35,910 bases of DNA. Source: Bacillota bacterium (GTDB taxonomy: Bacteria; Bacillota; SHA-98; Ch115). Below are positions 27,420-35,910 of the stretch, one piece after another (within the stretch, counting starts at the first letter, position 1; each line of letters starts with the position of its first letter). The position numbers and the translations under genes were made by a program. Location: NCBI GenBank assembly GCA_012842565.1, contig DUSO01000035.1, forward strand, positions 1 through 35,910, given 5' to 3'. The notes under the pieces are model-generated. The model saw only the letters and a program-made list of their open reading frames with translations, made no database searches and had not been told where the DNA came from.

Positions 27420-28220
27420 TTGGCCGGAGGTTGCAGCTTGTCGCCTGCGAGGACTGCCTTACACACAGATGTCGATGAGGAAATCATAAGAGGTGAGGGC
27501 CTTACCGTCCGGAAGGGGCGGCGGGTCATCCTGGATGTAACGGAGATAAGAATCCGCCGGGGTGAGTCGCTGGCCATAATCGGGCCCAACGGGGCTGGCA
27601 AGAGCACCTTGATCCACTTACTGGCCTTTCTATTGCGGCCCACCACGGGGGTGGTATACTTCCGTGGCACTGCACCCCGGACCCACCGGGACCGCCTCGC
27701 CGCAAGACGCAAGATGGCCATCGTCTTTCAGGAACCCTTGCTGGTGGACGCTACCGTTTACCAGAATGTAGCCCTCGGTCTGAGATTTAGAGGCCTTGCC
27801 CGCGAGGAAATTGATACCAGGGTCAGACATTGGATGGAAGTCTTCGGAATCACCGGCCTTCGAAATGAAAGGGCCCATACGCTTTCAGGAGGGGAGGCAA
27901 AGCGGGCAAGCCTCGCGAGGGCTTTTGCACTGGAGCCCGATGTCCTGTTCCTCGACGAGCCCTTTTCAGCCCTTGACGTCCGGACACGTCAAGTCCTGCT
28001 CAACGAACTTGCCCACGTGATCCATACAACGGGAACCACGACCGTCCTGGTCACCCACGATTACACGGAGATCATGCCCCTGGCGCGCCGGACATTGGCA
28101 ATGGTGGCGGGAAGGATCGTGAGGGACGGGGATTCCGAGGGTGTGATCAAGGAGTTCGACAACCAGGTAGCGCCCTTCGATAATGTAGATCAAGCCTTGC
28201 TCAGGCCTTGCGGTTGGTAG
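27420..28220 (+). CDS. tupC: Tungstate ABC transporter ATP-binding protein
   Basis: Walker A GPNGAGKST, LSGGEAKRASLARAFA, FLDEPFSALD; TTG start with AGGAGG SD. Confidence 0.88.
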   Translation: MAGGCSLSPARTALHTDVDEEIIRGEGLTVRKGRRVILDVTEIRIRRGESLAIIGPNGAGKSTLIHLLAFLLRPTTGVVYFRGTAPRTHRDRLAARRKMAIVFQEPLLVDATVYQNVALGLRFRGLAREEIDTRVRHWMEVFGITGLRNERAHTLSGGEAKRASLARAFALEPDVLFLDEPFSALDVRTRQVLLNELAHVIHTTGTTTVLVTHDYTEIMPLARRTLAMVAGRIVRDGDSEGVIKEFDNQVAPFDNVDQALLRPCGW

Positions 28221-28447
28221 TGAGGTAGAGTAGCGCCGGGGCTTATCGGCAAGGGTTGGGGGCTTTTGCTGGTTTTGGATTGGAGGCGTCCGCTGATTTT
28301 ACCCGCCGACACCGGAATTTGTGATAGAATAGACTTGTCCTGGGGTGTCCTTTCCCCCTGAAGATGCTTGCGTTCTTATTCCCATTTGCATCAAGGTGTT
28401 GTGTTCCCTTCAAGGGATCGTGGCGACCCTGAGGAGGTTCGTAGTCG

Positions 28448-29665
28448 ATGGGCGAGCCTTGCGGTTCATCTCAGCTTAGACATCTCGCGACTCCTGAGGA
28501 GCCCCCTTGGTCTACGCGCCGAGTGCCGGTCCAGGATGATGATCCGAGGGATGCCTTTAACCGCGACCGGGATCGAATTGTCCATAGCGCTGCCTTTCAC
28601 AGGTTGCAGCACAAGACCCAGGTCTACCTGATTCATGAGGGCGACTTCTACAGGACCCGTTTGACCCATACACTCGAGGTTGCCCAGATAAGCCGCACCA
28701 TGGCAAGGCTCCTCGGGTTGAGTGAGCCCCTGGCAGAAGCCATAGCCCTGGCTCACGATCTCGGGCATTCTCCATTCGGACACGCAGGGGAACAGGCTCT
28801 CGACCAGTGCCTGAAGAAGGCCGGTGACCCTGCGGGGTGGGATTCCAACAGACATTCCCTGACGGTTGTAGACGAGATGGAGTTTGTCTATCCCGATGCC
28901 CCCGGGCTCAACCTGACTTATGCAACACGCCAGGGAATTGCCCGTCACAAGACCCCGTTTGACAGGCCTGTCCTGGATTTTGATCGATATCCGCAGCCGA
29001 TTGCAGAAGCCCAGGTAGTCAACCTCGCGGACGTAATAGCCTATGCGGGGCACGATGTTCAAGACGCGCTGGAGGTTGGACTCCTAAAACCCGAGACCAT
29101 GCTGGATGAGCATGCCTTAAGGTTGTGGAGAGAGTGCTGGGACAGGGCCGTCAAAGAATTCGAGACCCATGGCACAGCGGGCGGCCTGTCTCATGCTGAG
29201 AGAAATCGCTTATTAGCCCGCCGGGCGAGGCGCCATCTAATCGACAAGACGGTCAAGGAGGCCGTGGCACATACCAGAGAGCTATCGATGGAATATGGGA
29301 TTCATTCTCACGAAGACGTTCTCTATTGCAGGACCCCGGTCGTAATGCTGCCGGGCGAGACTGGCAGAGCAGTCGAGGAGATGGTCCGGTATCTCTTCGA
29401 GCATGTGTATAGCAGCCCTTTCGTTGAGCGCCAGAATGAGAAGGAACGCTGGGTGCTCACCAGGATATTTGAAAGGCTCTACGAGAATAATCGCCTCCTG
29501 CCGGAGGGCGTGCAGCGTCGCGTCGCGCAGGCTGAGCCCGGGCAGCGCGCTCGTGAGATAGCATGTTATCTCGCGTCGCTGACAGACCGGGGCGCCCTGG
29601 ACCTCTATGCCGAGCTCTTCGACCCGAGGGACCGGGTGCTGGGGCATCATCGCGCGTGGGAATAG
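28448..29665 (+). CDS. dgt: dGTP triphosphohydrolase
   Basis: FNRDRDRIVHSAAFHRLQHKTQVYLIHEGDFYRTRLTHTLEVAQI, ALAHDLGHSPFGHAGE. Confidence 0.93.
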   Translation: MGEPCGSSQLRHLATPEEPPWSTRRVPVQDDDPRDAFNRDRDRIVHSAAFHRLQHKTQVYLIHEGDFYRTRLTHTLEVAQISRTMARLLGLSEPLAEAIALAHDLGHSPFGHAGEQALDQCLKKAGDPAGWDSNRHSLTVVDEMEFVYPDAPGLNLTYATRQGIARHKTPFDRPVLDFDRYPQPIAEAQVVNLADVIAYAGHDVQDALEVGLLKPETMLDEHALRLWRECWDRAVKEFETHGTAGGLSHAERNRLLARRARRHLIDKTVKEAVAHTRELSMEYGIHSHEDVLYCRTPVVMLPGETGRAVEEMVRYLFEHVYSSPFVERQNEKERWVLTRIFERLYENNRLLPEGVQRRVAQAEPGQRAREIACYLASLTDRGALDLYAELFDPRDRVLGHHRAWE

Positions 29666-29817
29666 CTCCACGGACCTGGGCGCCCGGGGGAAAGCCTTTC
29701 CAGGTGGGCCCCCATGCGGACAGGTATTCCTCTGGTACGCCGCAAGCAGTCGAAACCCTGTCCCTCCTGCCCTACAAAGGTTCGACCTTCCGGGCCCTGC
29801 AGCCCTGCAGCTCGCAC

Positions 29818-29846
29818 TTTACACCTCCACGGCGATATGCTAAAAT
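29818..29846 (+). promoter_or_regulatory. Candidate sigma-A promoter with long leader to tig
   Basis: TTTACA-N17-TAAAAT. Confidence 0.6.
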
Positions 29847-30018
29847 AGCTTGCGGCCGGAGCGCTAGCCATGTCTTGCGTTGTTTCGGGGATACCCGGCG
29901 GTCTGCGGGCCTCCCGTGTATGCTTGGCGTATGCTTTAGGTAAGCCTGACCTCGGCCAGGACGCGACTTGATATTCCTACCGGGGTTTTATTTTTGGCAG
30001 CTATGGCCTTAGAGGTCA

Positions 30019-30049
30019 TGACAATTCCTTGGAGAGCTCCTGACAATTC
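30019..30049 (+). repeat. Paired TGACAATTC direct repeats flanking a GGAGAGCTCC palindrome
   Basis: TGACAATTC at 30019 and 30041 (22-bp period), palindrome 30031-30040. Confidence 0.6.
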
Positions 30050-30136
30050 ATGGCCCAAAGGGTGATTTATGGCCTATAGGCGGCAATCCTTGATTGTACA
30101 GGATGGTTTTGGCGGTCGGTTTCAATCTGGAAAGAG

Positions 30137-31447
30137 GTGGGGAGATTGAAGTCAAGTGTGGAGCGACTCGAGGGCAATCTGGTGAAGGTTGAGGTGGAAG
30201 TCCCGGAGGAGGAGGTCTCAAAGGCCATCTCCGATACCTACCGTCGCATTGCCCGGCAAGTGAGTATTCCCGGCTTTAGGCGGGGACATGTCCCCCGTCA
30301 GATCCTGGATATCAGGGTCGGCAAGCAGGCCATCTACCAGGAGGCCGCGCAGGCCTTGATATCACGCTCCTATGAAAAGGCTATCTCCGATAACAGGTTA
30401 AGGCCTATCGACAGCCCCAAGATAGAGCCTCCTGATGTCGAGGAAGGCAAGCCCTTGAGATATGTGGCGATGGTCCAGGTGGTCCCCGAGGTTGACCTTG
30501 GTGACTACAGGTCGGTCCGGGTGGAGAAGGTGTCTCCTCCGGAGGTCACAGAGGAGGACGTTGAGTCCACCATTAAGACCCTTCGTGAACAGATGGCGAG
30601 GTTTGAGAGGGCAGACCATAGCGTGGCCGCCGATGGGGATTACGCCGTGGTTGACCTGACTGCCCATGTGGATGATGCTCCCGCTGAGGACCTGAGCAGG
30701 AAAAACCTCCTGGTGCAGGTGGGCGAGTCCGGGGCGCTCATCGGAGTTGAGGCTGAGATCGCGGGGATGAGTATCGGGGAGACAAAGGAAGTCCTGGTGG
30801 ATGGAAGCAGGACAGGTATCCCCCGGTATGAGGGAAAGCAGGTCAAGTACCTGGTAGAGCTCAAGGAAATCCGCCGGAAGGTCTTACCTGACCTGGATGA
30901 GAAATTTGCAAAGGAAATCTCAGGCTCTGAGTCAGTCGATGAATTGAAGAAGGAGATTAGGTCCAAACTGGAAAGGGCAGCGCGGGAAAGATACCGCAAT
31001 GAGATCGAGTCCCTTGTTGTGAAACAAGTGGTGGACAAAGCCTCCGTGACCGTACCCGAGGTCCTGGTCGAGCGCCGGATTGACGCCATGGTGGAGGAGA
31101 TGAGGCGAAGCGTGGAAAGGCAGGGAATGACCCTCGAGGGTTATCTGGAGGCTACATCCACCGACCTTGCCTCTCTCCGCAGCCGGTTTAAGGAAGCCGC
31201 CGCCGAGGAGGTCAAGACCGACCTGGTGCTGGACGCAGTTGCTGAGGCAGAAGGAATTGAGGCTACTAATGGAGAAGTAGAACATCGGCTGGAGGAATTG
31301 GCCGGGGCAAGCGGTAAGAATGTAGATGAAATGAGAGCTATCTTAGGGGACGCAGGTCTTGGTTCTATCAGGCGTTCTATAGTCAGGCGCAAGACGCTTG
31401 CGAGGCTTGTCGAGCTCTCGGGAGCCGAAGGCGCTCCTACCTCATAG
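30137..31447 (+). CDS. tig: Trigger factor
   Basis: VERLEGNLVKVEVEVPEEEVSKAISDTYRRIARQVSIPGFRRGHVPRQIL; adjacent to clpP-clpX; start uncertain (GTG/TTG). Confidence 0.95.
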   Translation: MGRLKSSVERLEGNLVKVEVEVPEEEVSKAISDTYRRIARQVSIPGFRRGHVPRQILDIRVGKQAIYQEAAQALISRSYEKAISDNRLRPIDSPKIEPPDVEEGKPLRYVAMVQVVPEVDLGDYRSVRVEKVSPPEVTEEDVESTIKTLREQMARFERADHSVAADGDYAVVDLTAHVDDAPAEDLSRKNLLVQVGESGALIGVEAEIAGMSIGETKEVLVDGSRTGIPRYEGKQVKYLVELKEIRRKVLPDLDEKFAKEISGSESVDELKKEIRSKLERAARERYRNEIESLVVKQVVDKASVTVPEVLVERRIDAMVEEMRRSVERQGMTLEGYLEATSTDLASLRSRFKEAAAEEVKTDLVLDAVAEAEGIEATNGEVEHRLEELAGASGKNVDEMRAILGDAGLGSIRRSIVRRKTLARLVELSGAEGAPTS

Positions 31448-31521
31448 ACCGCCGGCCAGATGCGTTTTGAATAGACCTGGCGTATAATTTTGATGAGGGA
31501 TAGATTTTAGGGGGGGTCCAG

Positions 31522-32109
31522 ATGAGCCTTATTCCCATAGTGGTAGAACAGACCGGCCGGGGCGAGCGTGCGTATGACATATATTCCAGGCTCCTCAAGG
31601 ACAGGATCGTCTTTGTGGGCGGGCCAATAGGAGATGAGCTGGCCAACCTGGTGATTGCCCAGCTTCTTTTCCTGCAGGGCGAGGACCCCGAGAAGGACAT
31701 AAACCTCTACATCAACAGCCCCGGAGGTTCTGTGACTGCCGGGCTGGCCATATACGATACCATGCAATATATCAAGCCCGATGTGGCTACCACATGTATC
31801 GGGATGGCTGCGAGTATGGCAGCGATCTTGCTCGCTGCAGGGACCAAAGGCAAGCGATACGCATTGCCATATTCGCGTGTCATGATTCACCAGCCGGCAG
31901 GGGGCACTCAGGGCCCTGCTACAGATATAGAAATCCACGCGAGGGAAATCAAGCGGCTCAAGGAAATAGCCAATAGCATTCTGGCCAAGCATACCGGGCA
32001 ACCTATTGAAAAGGTCAGCCAGGATACGGAGCGTGACTTCTTTATGTCTGCAGAGGAGGCTAAGGAGTACGGCATCGTAGACGAGATCTTTCGCGGCAAG
32101 AAGAAATGA
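31522..32109 (+). CDS. clpP: ATP-dependent Clp protease proteolytic subunit
   Basis: [64 protein letters not shown]. Confidence 0.97.
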   Translation: MSLIPIVVEQTGRGERAYDIYSRLLKDRIVFVGGPIGDELANLVIAQLLFLQGEDPEKDINLYINSPGGSVTAGLAIYDTMQYIKPDVATTCIGMAASMAAILLAAGTKGKRYALPYSRVMIHQPAGGTQGPATDIEIHAREIKRLKEIANSILAKHTGQPIEKVSQDTERDFFMSAEEAKEYGIVDEIFRGKKK

Positions 32110-32120
32110 GGGGTGATTCC

Positions 32121-33386
32121 ATGTTCAAGTTCAGCGACGACAAAGGCCAACTCAAATGCTCCTTTTGCGGTAAGGTTCAGGACCAGGTGAAGAAGCTCAT
32201 CGCAGGCCCGGGCGTATACATCTGCGATGAGTGTATTGAGCTTTGTAACGAAATCATAGCCGAGGAGCTAGGCGAGGAAGTTGACGTTGAACTGGGGAGC
32301 ATCCCAAAGCCGAAGGAAATCAAGGAAATATTGGATCAGTATGTGATCCAGCAGGAAGAGGCCAAAAAGACTCTGGCCGTTGCCGTGTACAACCACTACA
32401 AGCGTATAAACTCCAATATGAGGATGGATGATGTGGAGCTCCAAAAGAGCAACATCCTCCTGCTCGGCCCCACCGGGAGCGGCAAGACCTTGCTGGCCCA
32501 GACGCTGGCCAAGATTCTCAATGTGCCCTTTGCCATAGCCGATGCTACCTCGCTTACAGAGGCGGGGTATGTAGGGGAAGACGTGGAGAATATCCTGCTG
32601 AAACTGATCCAGGCCGCGGACTACGATGTCGAGAAGGCCGAGAAAGGCATTGTATATATAGACGAGGTCGACAAGATCGCGAGAAAATCTGAGAACCCCT
32701 CCATCACGCGGGATGTCTCGGGTGAGGGAGTCCAGCAGGCACTTCTCAAGATCCTCGAGGGGACCATCGCGAGCGTGCCCCCACAGGGAGGCAGGAAACA
32801 TCCTCACCAGGAATTCATCCAGATCGACACCACGAACATACTGTTCATATGTGGTGGTGCCTTTGAGGGACTCGAGAAGATAATCCAAAACAGGCTGGGC
32901 AAGATGGCGATAGGCTTCGGTGCCGAGGTCAAGCCCAAGATCGACCTCAAAGTCGGCGACATTCTGAGGCAGGTGTTGCCTGAGGATCTCTTGAAGTTCG
33001 GGTTGATACCGGAATTCATCGGGCGGCTGCCCATTGTAGTGCCGCTCGATGCCCTTGACGAGGATGCCCTCGTCAGGATCCTGACTGAGCCCAAGAACGC
33101 CCTCGTGAAGCAGTATAAGCGGATATTCGAGATGGACGGCGTTGAGCTTGAATTCACCAGTGACGCCCTCGTGGCGATAGCGAGAAAGGCCATAAAGCGC
33201 CAGACCGGGGCCCGGGGGCTGAGATCCATAATCGAAAAGCTCATGCTGGACGTTATGTATGAGATCCCGTCGCGGGGCGATGTGAAGAAATGCGTTGTTA
33301 CCAAGGAGGTTGTCGAAGGGGTGGCCGCTCCTACCCTTGTCCTGGCGGAGAAGAAAAGCTCCCGCAAGAAGGAGGAGACGGCTTAG
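32121..33386 (+). CDS. clpX: Clp protease ATP-binding subunit ClpX
   Basis: N-terminal zinc finger CSFCGK...[49 protein letters not shown]. Confidence 0.97.
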   Translation: MFKFSDDKGQLKCSFCGKVQDQVKKLIAGPGVYICDECIELCNEIIAEELGEEVDVELGSIPKPKEIKEILDQYVIQQEEAKKTLAVAVYNHYKRINSNMRMDDVELQKSNILLLGPTGSGKTLLAQTLAKILNVPFAIADATSLTEAGYVGEDVENILLKLIQAADYDVEKAEKGIVYIDEVDKIARKSENPSITRDVSGEGVQQALLKILEGTIASVPPQGGRKHPHQEFIQIDTTNILFICGGAFEGLEKIIQNRLGKMAIGFGAEVKPKIDLKVGDILRQVLPEDLLKFGLIPEFIGRLPIVVPLDALDEDALVRILTEPKNALVKQYKRIFEMDGVELEFTSDALVAIARKAIKRQTGARGLRSIIEKLMLDVMYEIPSRGDVKKCVVTKEVVEGVAAPTLVLAEKKSSRKKEETA

Positions 33387-33416
33387 GCCCGGCAGCCGCC
33401 CCTCGCGGGCCTTTAT
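33385..33416 (+). terminator. Weak terminator-like hairpin after clpX
   Basis: AGGCCCG-N14-CGGGCCT followed by TTATG. Confidence 0.4.
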
Positions 33417-33549
33417 GAGTTCTCGTTGACCTCGTTGATCTCTATAGAGCTAGAGAGCTAACCATCCCCTGGTTTACCTGGCGGTGGTAGTGCCATAAAC
33501 CCTTCCGGCGGTGGACATACTAGGTTAGAGATTCCGGGTCGGGAGGTTG

Positions 33550-35277
33550 ATGGCCGTGGACTTAACCGCCAACATGATCGGGATGGTTAGCCTTTTCTTT
33601 ACCGTCATAATAGGGCTATACTTCTGGAACCTTTTGCGCGGTCAGCAGACTTCGCGGACGTCGATAGAGCGGGAATCTCGCAGGGAGATGGAGAGGCTCC
33701 AGAGACTGAGGAGCGTCTCTCTGACTGAGCCCCTGTCGGAGAAGACGAGGCCGTCTTCGCTTTCTGAGATAATTGGCCAGGAGGAGGGCCTCAGGGCACT
33801 GCGGGCAGCCCTTTGCGGGCCCAACCCCCAGCATGTGATCATATATGGCCCGCCGGGGGTAGGGAAAACTGCAGCAGCGCGGGTAATCCTGGAGGAGGCG
33901 AAGAGAAACCCGCTTTCTCCCTTCCGGGAGACGGCCAGGTTCGTGGAAATGGATGCCACGACTGCCCGCTTTGATGACCGCGGGATCGCCGATCCTCTGA
34001 TCGGATCTGTACATGATCCCATATATCAGGGCGCGGGGCCCATGGGCGTGGCCGGGATACCACAGCCCAAACCGGGAGCTGTAACCAGGGCCCACGGCGG
34101 TATCCTGTTCATAGATGAGATAGGCGAGCTTCACCCGGTCCAGATGAATAAGCTCCTTAAGGTGCTCGAAGACCGCAAGGTATTCCTGGAGAGCGCTTAT
34201 TACAATCCCGACGACCCCAACATCCCGCCCCATATCCACGATATCTTTCAAAACGGCCTGCCCGCGGATTTTAGGCTGGTCGGGGCGACGACGAGAACGG
34301 CCAATGACATTCCTCCGGCAATAAGGTCCAGGTGCGTGGAGGTGTATTTCAGGCCCCTGACACCGGACGAGATAGGGATTATAGCCTCCAATGCGGCCAG
34401 GAAGGCCAGGTTTGACCTCGTGCCTGAGGCCCTCGAGATAATCAAGAAATATGCCACCAACGGTCGTGACGCCGTAAATATCCTGCAGATGGCCGGGGGC
34501 ATTGCCCTTACGGAAGGCAGGAACCTGGTTTCCCGCGAAGACGTGGAGTGGGTGGTGAATAGCGGGCAGTTTTCGCCGAGGCCTGAGCGCAAGGTCCCGC
34601 CCGAGCCCCAGGTAGGGTACGTGAACGGCCTGGCAGTTGCCGGCCCCAACGTCGGGCTCCTTCTCGAGATAGAGGCTACCGCAATCCCGGTAGAAAAGGG
34701 GTGTGGCAGGGTAGTCGCTACAGGACTTATCGATGAGGAGGAAATAGGTGAATCGGGCCGGCTCTCCCGGCGAAAGAGCATGGCCAGGGGTTCGATTGAC
34801 AATGTAATGACCGTGCTGCGAAAGTACCTTTCCTGCGACCCCAGGGATTACGACATCCACATAAACTTCCCTGGCGGGATTCCCATAGACGGTCCCTCTG
34901 CGGGGATCGCCCTGGTAACCGCCATCTACTCGGCCGTCAAGAACGAACCTGTCGATAACCGGGTGGCCATGACAGGGGAGGTGTCAATCCGGGGGCTGGT
35001 GAAACCCGTGGGAGGAGTGGTTGCGAAGATAGAGGCAGCCATCAAGTCCGGCGCAAGGAGGATAATCATACCCCGGGAAAACTGGCAGGATACCTTTGCA
35101 GGCCTCGGCACCGTCGAAGTGATGCCTGTAGACAGGGTGGAGGACGCAGTCCGGCTTGCACTGGTCAATGGCTGCCTGGACAACGTCCTCTCGAGAAGAT
35201 ATCCCCCGGTGCCGTTGAGCCAGCCCGTGGCCGCTGCAGGGTGCCAGACCACCGTTGTCCAGAACTGCGGGGCGTAA
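33550..35277 (+). CDS. lonB: ATP-dependent protease LonB (membrane-anchored type)
   Basis: N-terminal TM segment, IYGPPGVGKTAAARVILEEAKR, GGILFIDEIGELHPVQMNKLLKVLEDRKVF, C-terminal GGIPIDGPSAGIALVTAIYSA. Confidence 0.94.
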   Translation: MAVDLTANMIGMVSLFFTVIIGLYFWNLLRGQQTSRTSIERESRREMERLQRLRSVSLTEPLSEKTRPSSLSEIIGQEEGLRALRAALCGPNPQHVIIYGPPGVGKTAAARVILEEAKRNPLSPFRETARFVEMDATTARFDDRGIADPLIGSVHDPIYQGAGPMGVAGIPQPKPGAVTRAHGGILFIDEIGELHPVQMNKLLKVLEDRKVFLESAYYNPDDPNIPPHIHDIFQNGLPADFRLVGATTRTANDIPPAIRSRCVEVYFRPLTPDEIGIIASNAARKARFDLVPEALEIIKKYATNGRDAVNILQMAGGIALTEGRNLVSREDVEWVVNSGQFSPRPERKVPPEPQVGYVNGLAVAGPNVGLLLEIEATAIPVEKGCGRVVATGLIDEEEIGESGRLSRRKSMARGSIDNVMTVLRKYLSCDPRDYDIHINFPGGIPIDGPSAGIALVTAIYSAVKNEPVDNRVAMTGEVSIRGLVKPVGGVVAKIEAAIKSGARRIIIPRENWQDTFAGLGTVEVMPVDRVEDAVRLALVNGCLDNVLSRRYPPVPLSQPVAAAGCQTTVVQNCGA

Positions 35278-35354
35278 AAGGGTTAAAGTAAATTACTGGA
35301 AGGAATTGCGGGTGATAACCAGGAAATACACATAAAAAAGGCTTGTTTTTACAT

Positions 35355-35382
35355 TTCACATATAGCCCTTGACTGCTATAAT
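35355..35382 (+). promoter_or_regulatory. Candidate sigma-A promoter of lonA
   Basis: TTCACA-N16-TATAAT. Confidence 0.65.
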
Positions 35383-35428
35383 ACTTTTGAGTCCTGCCGT
35401 CAGCAGCATTTAGGAGGTGTAGGGGCAG

Positions 35429-35910
35429 ATGGCAGTCGAACGCGTGGGAGAGGTAGCCTTCAGAGATATATTGCCACTGCTTCCGCTCAGAGGAGTACTG
35501 GTATTCCCCTATATGACGATCCCCCTCGAAGTAGGGCGCGACAGGTCTGTAAGCGCTTTAGAAGACGCCATGATGAATGAACGGCTCATCATGCTTGCAG
35601 CCCAAAAGCAGGCGAGGCTGAATGAGCCATCGCCTGAAGATATCTATAACGTTGGTACGATATCGGAGATAAAGCAGCTGGCCAAGCTGCCTGATGGCAC
35701 CATCCGTATCCTCGTGGAAGGGATCATGAGGGCCAGGATAGAGGAGTATACGCAGGAGAAGCCGTGCTACAAGGTACGGGTGGTAAGGTTCGAGGAACCT
35801 GTAGATCGTACCCCCGAGGTCGAGGCGCTGATGCGCAGCGCCATAAACGCTTTTGAGCAGTATGTGAAGCTCAGCAAGAAGATACCCCCTGAGATATTGT
35901 TTTCGGTAGC
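35429..35910 (+). CDS. lon: ATP-dependent protease La, N-terminal part (3' end outside window)
   Basis: MAVERVGEVAFRDILPLLPLRGVLVFPYMTIPLEVGRDRSVSALEDAMMNERLIMLAAQK; SD TAGGAGGTG; absent from the ORF track because it runs off the end. Confidence 0.93.
   Translation, partial: MAVERVGEVAFRDILPLLPLRGVLVFPYMTIPLEVGRDRSVSALEDAMMNERLIMLAAQKQARLNEPSPEDIYNVGTISEIKQLAKLPDGTIRILVEGIMRARIEEYTQEKPCYKVRVVRFEEPVDRTPEVEALMRSAINAFEQYVKLSKKIPPEILFSV

Noticed and set aside
29670-29850. Possible tRNA from a GGTTCGACC-like T-arm near 29779
   Set aside because: Could not assemble a cloverleaf with acceptor, D and anticodon arms
33616-34860. 414-aa antisense ORF opposite lonB
   Set aside because: Shadow ORF of a well-supported gene, no recognisable domain
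35370-35382. TTGACT directly before TATAAT as a -35/-10 pair
   Set aside because: Spacing is only 2 nt; TTCACA 16 nt upstream of TATAAT is the better -35
1-35910. CRISPR arrays, IS elements, toxin-antitoxin or phage-defence systems
   Set aside because: No repeat-spacer array, transposase, or recognisable defence gene set was visible; content is mostly core metabolism and proteostasis

Overview
This 35.9 kb window looks like the chromosome of a GC-rich Firmicutes/Clostridia-type bacterium. That assignment is inferred from gene content and synteny only. Most of it is well-conserved core genome: copper-type P-ATPase (5' truncated), QueT-like transporter, ATP-grasp ligase, ferredoxin, TGS-domain nucleoside kinase, YtpB-like C35 terpene synthase convergent with a polyprenyl-diphosphate synthase, a free-standing small carbohydrate-binding module, M29-like aminopeptidase, dnaE-accD-accA-pfkA-pyk, a ZIP transporter, fba plus a second (PPi-type) phosphofructokinase, a heterodimeric ABC exporter, tungstate transporter tupABC, dgt, and the tig-clpP-clpX-lonB-lonA proteostasis block (lonA truncated at the window end). 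I see no convincing CRISPR array, transposon, rRNA/tRNA or prophage. The most notable anomaly is in dnaE: the conserved PHP-domain N-terminus (MGDFVHLHLHTEYSLL) is intact and in frame, but is separated from the rest of the protein (LDGACKLDKLMEMA...) by an in-frame TAG inside an apparent 6-nt insertion (TAGCTA). The most interesting regulatory element is a structured leader upstream of tupA that resembles a molybdenum/tungsten-cofactor riboswitch and is followed by a strong terminator-like hairpin. Several other hairpins, promoters and paralogue signature differences are listed. No clearly novel multi-gene system was found.
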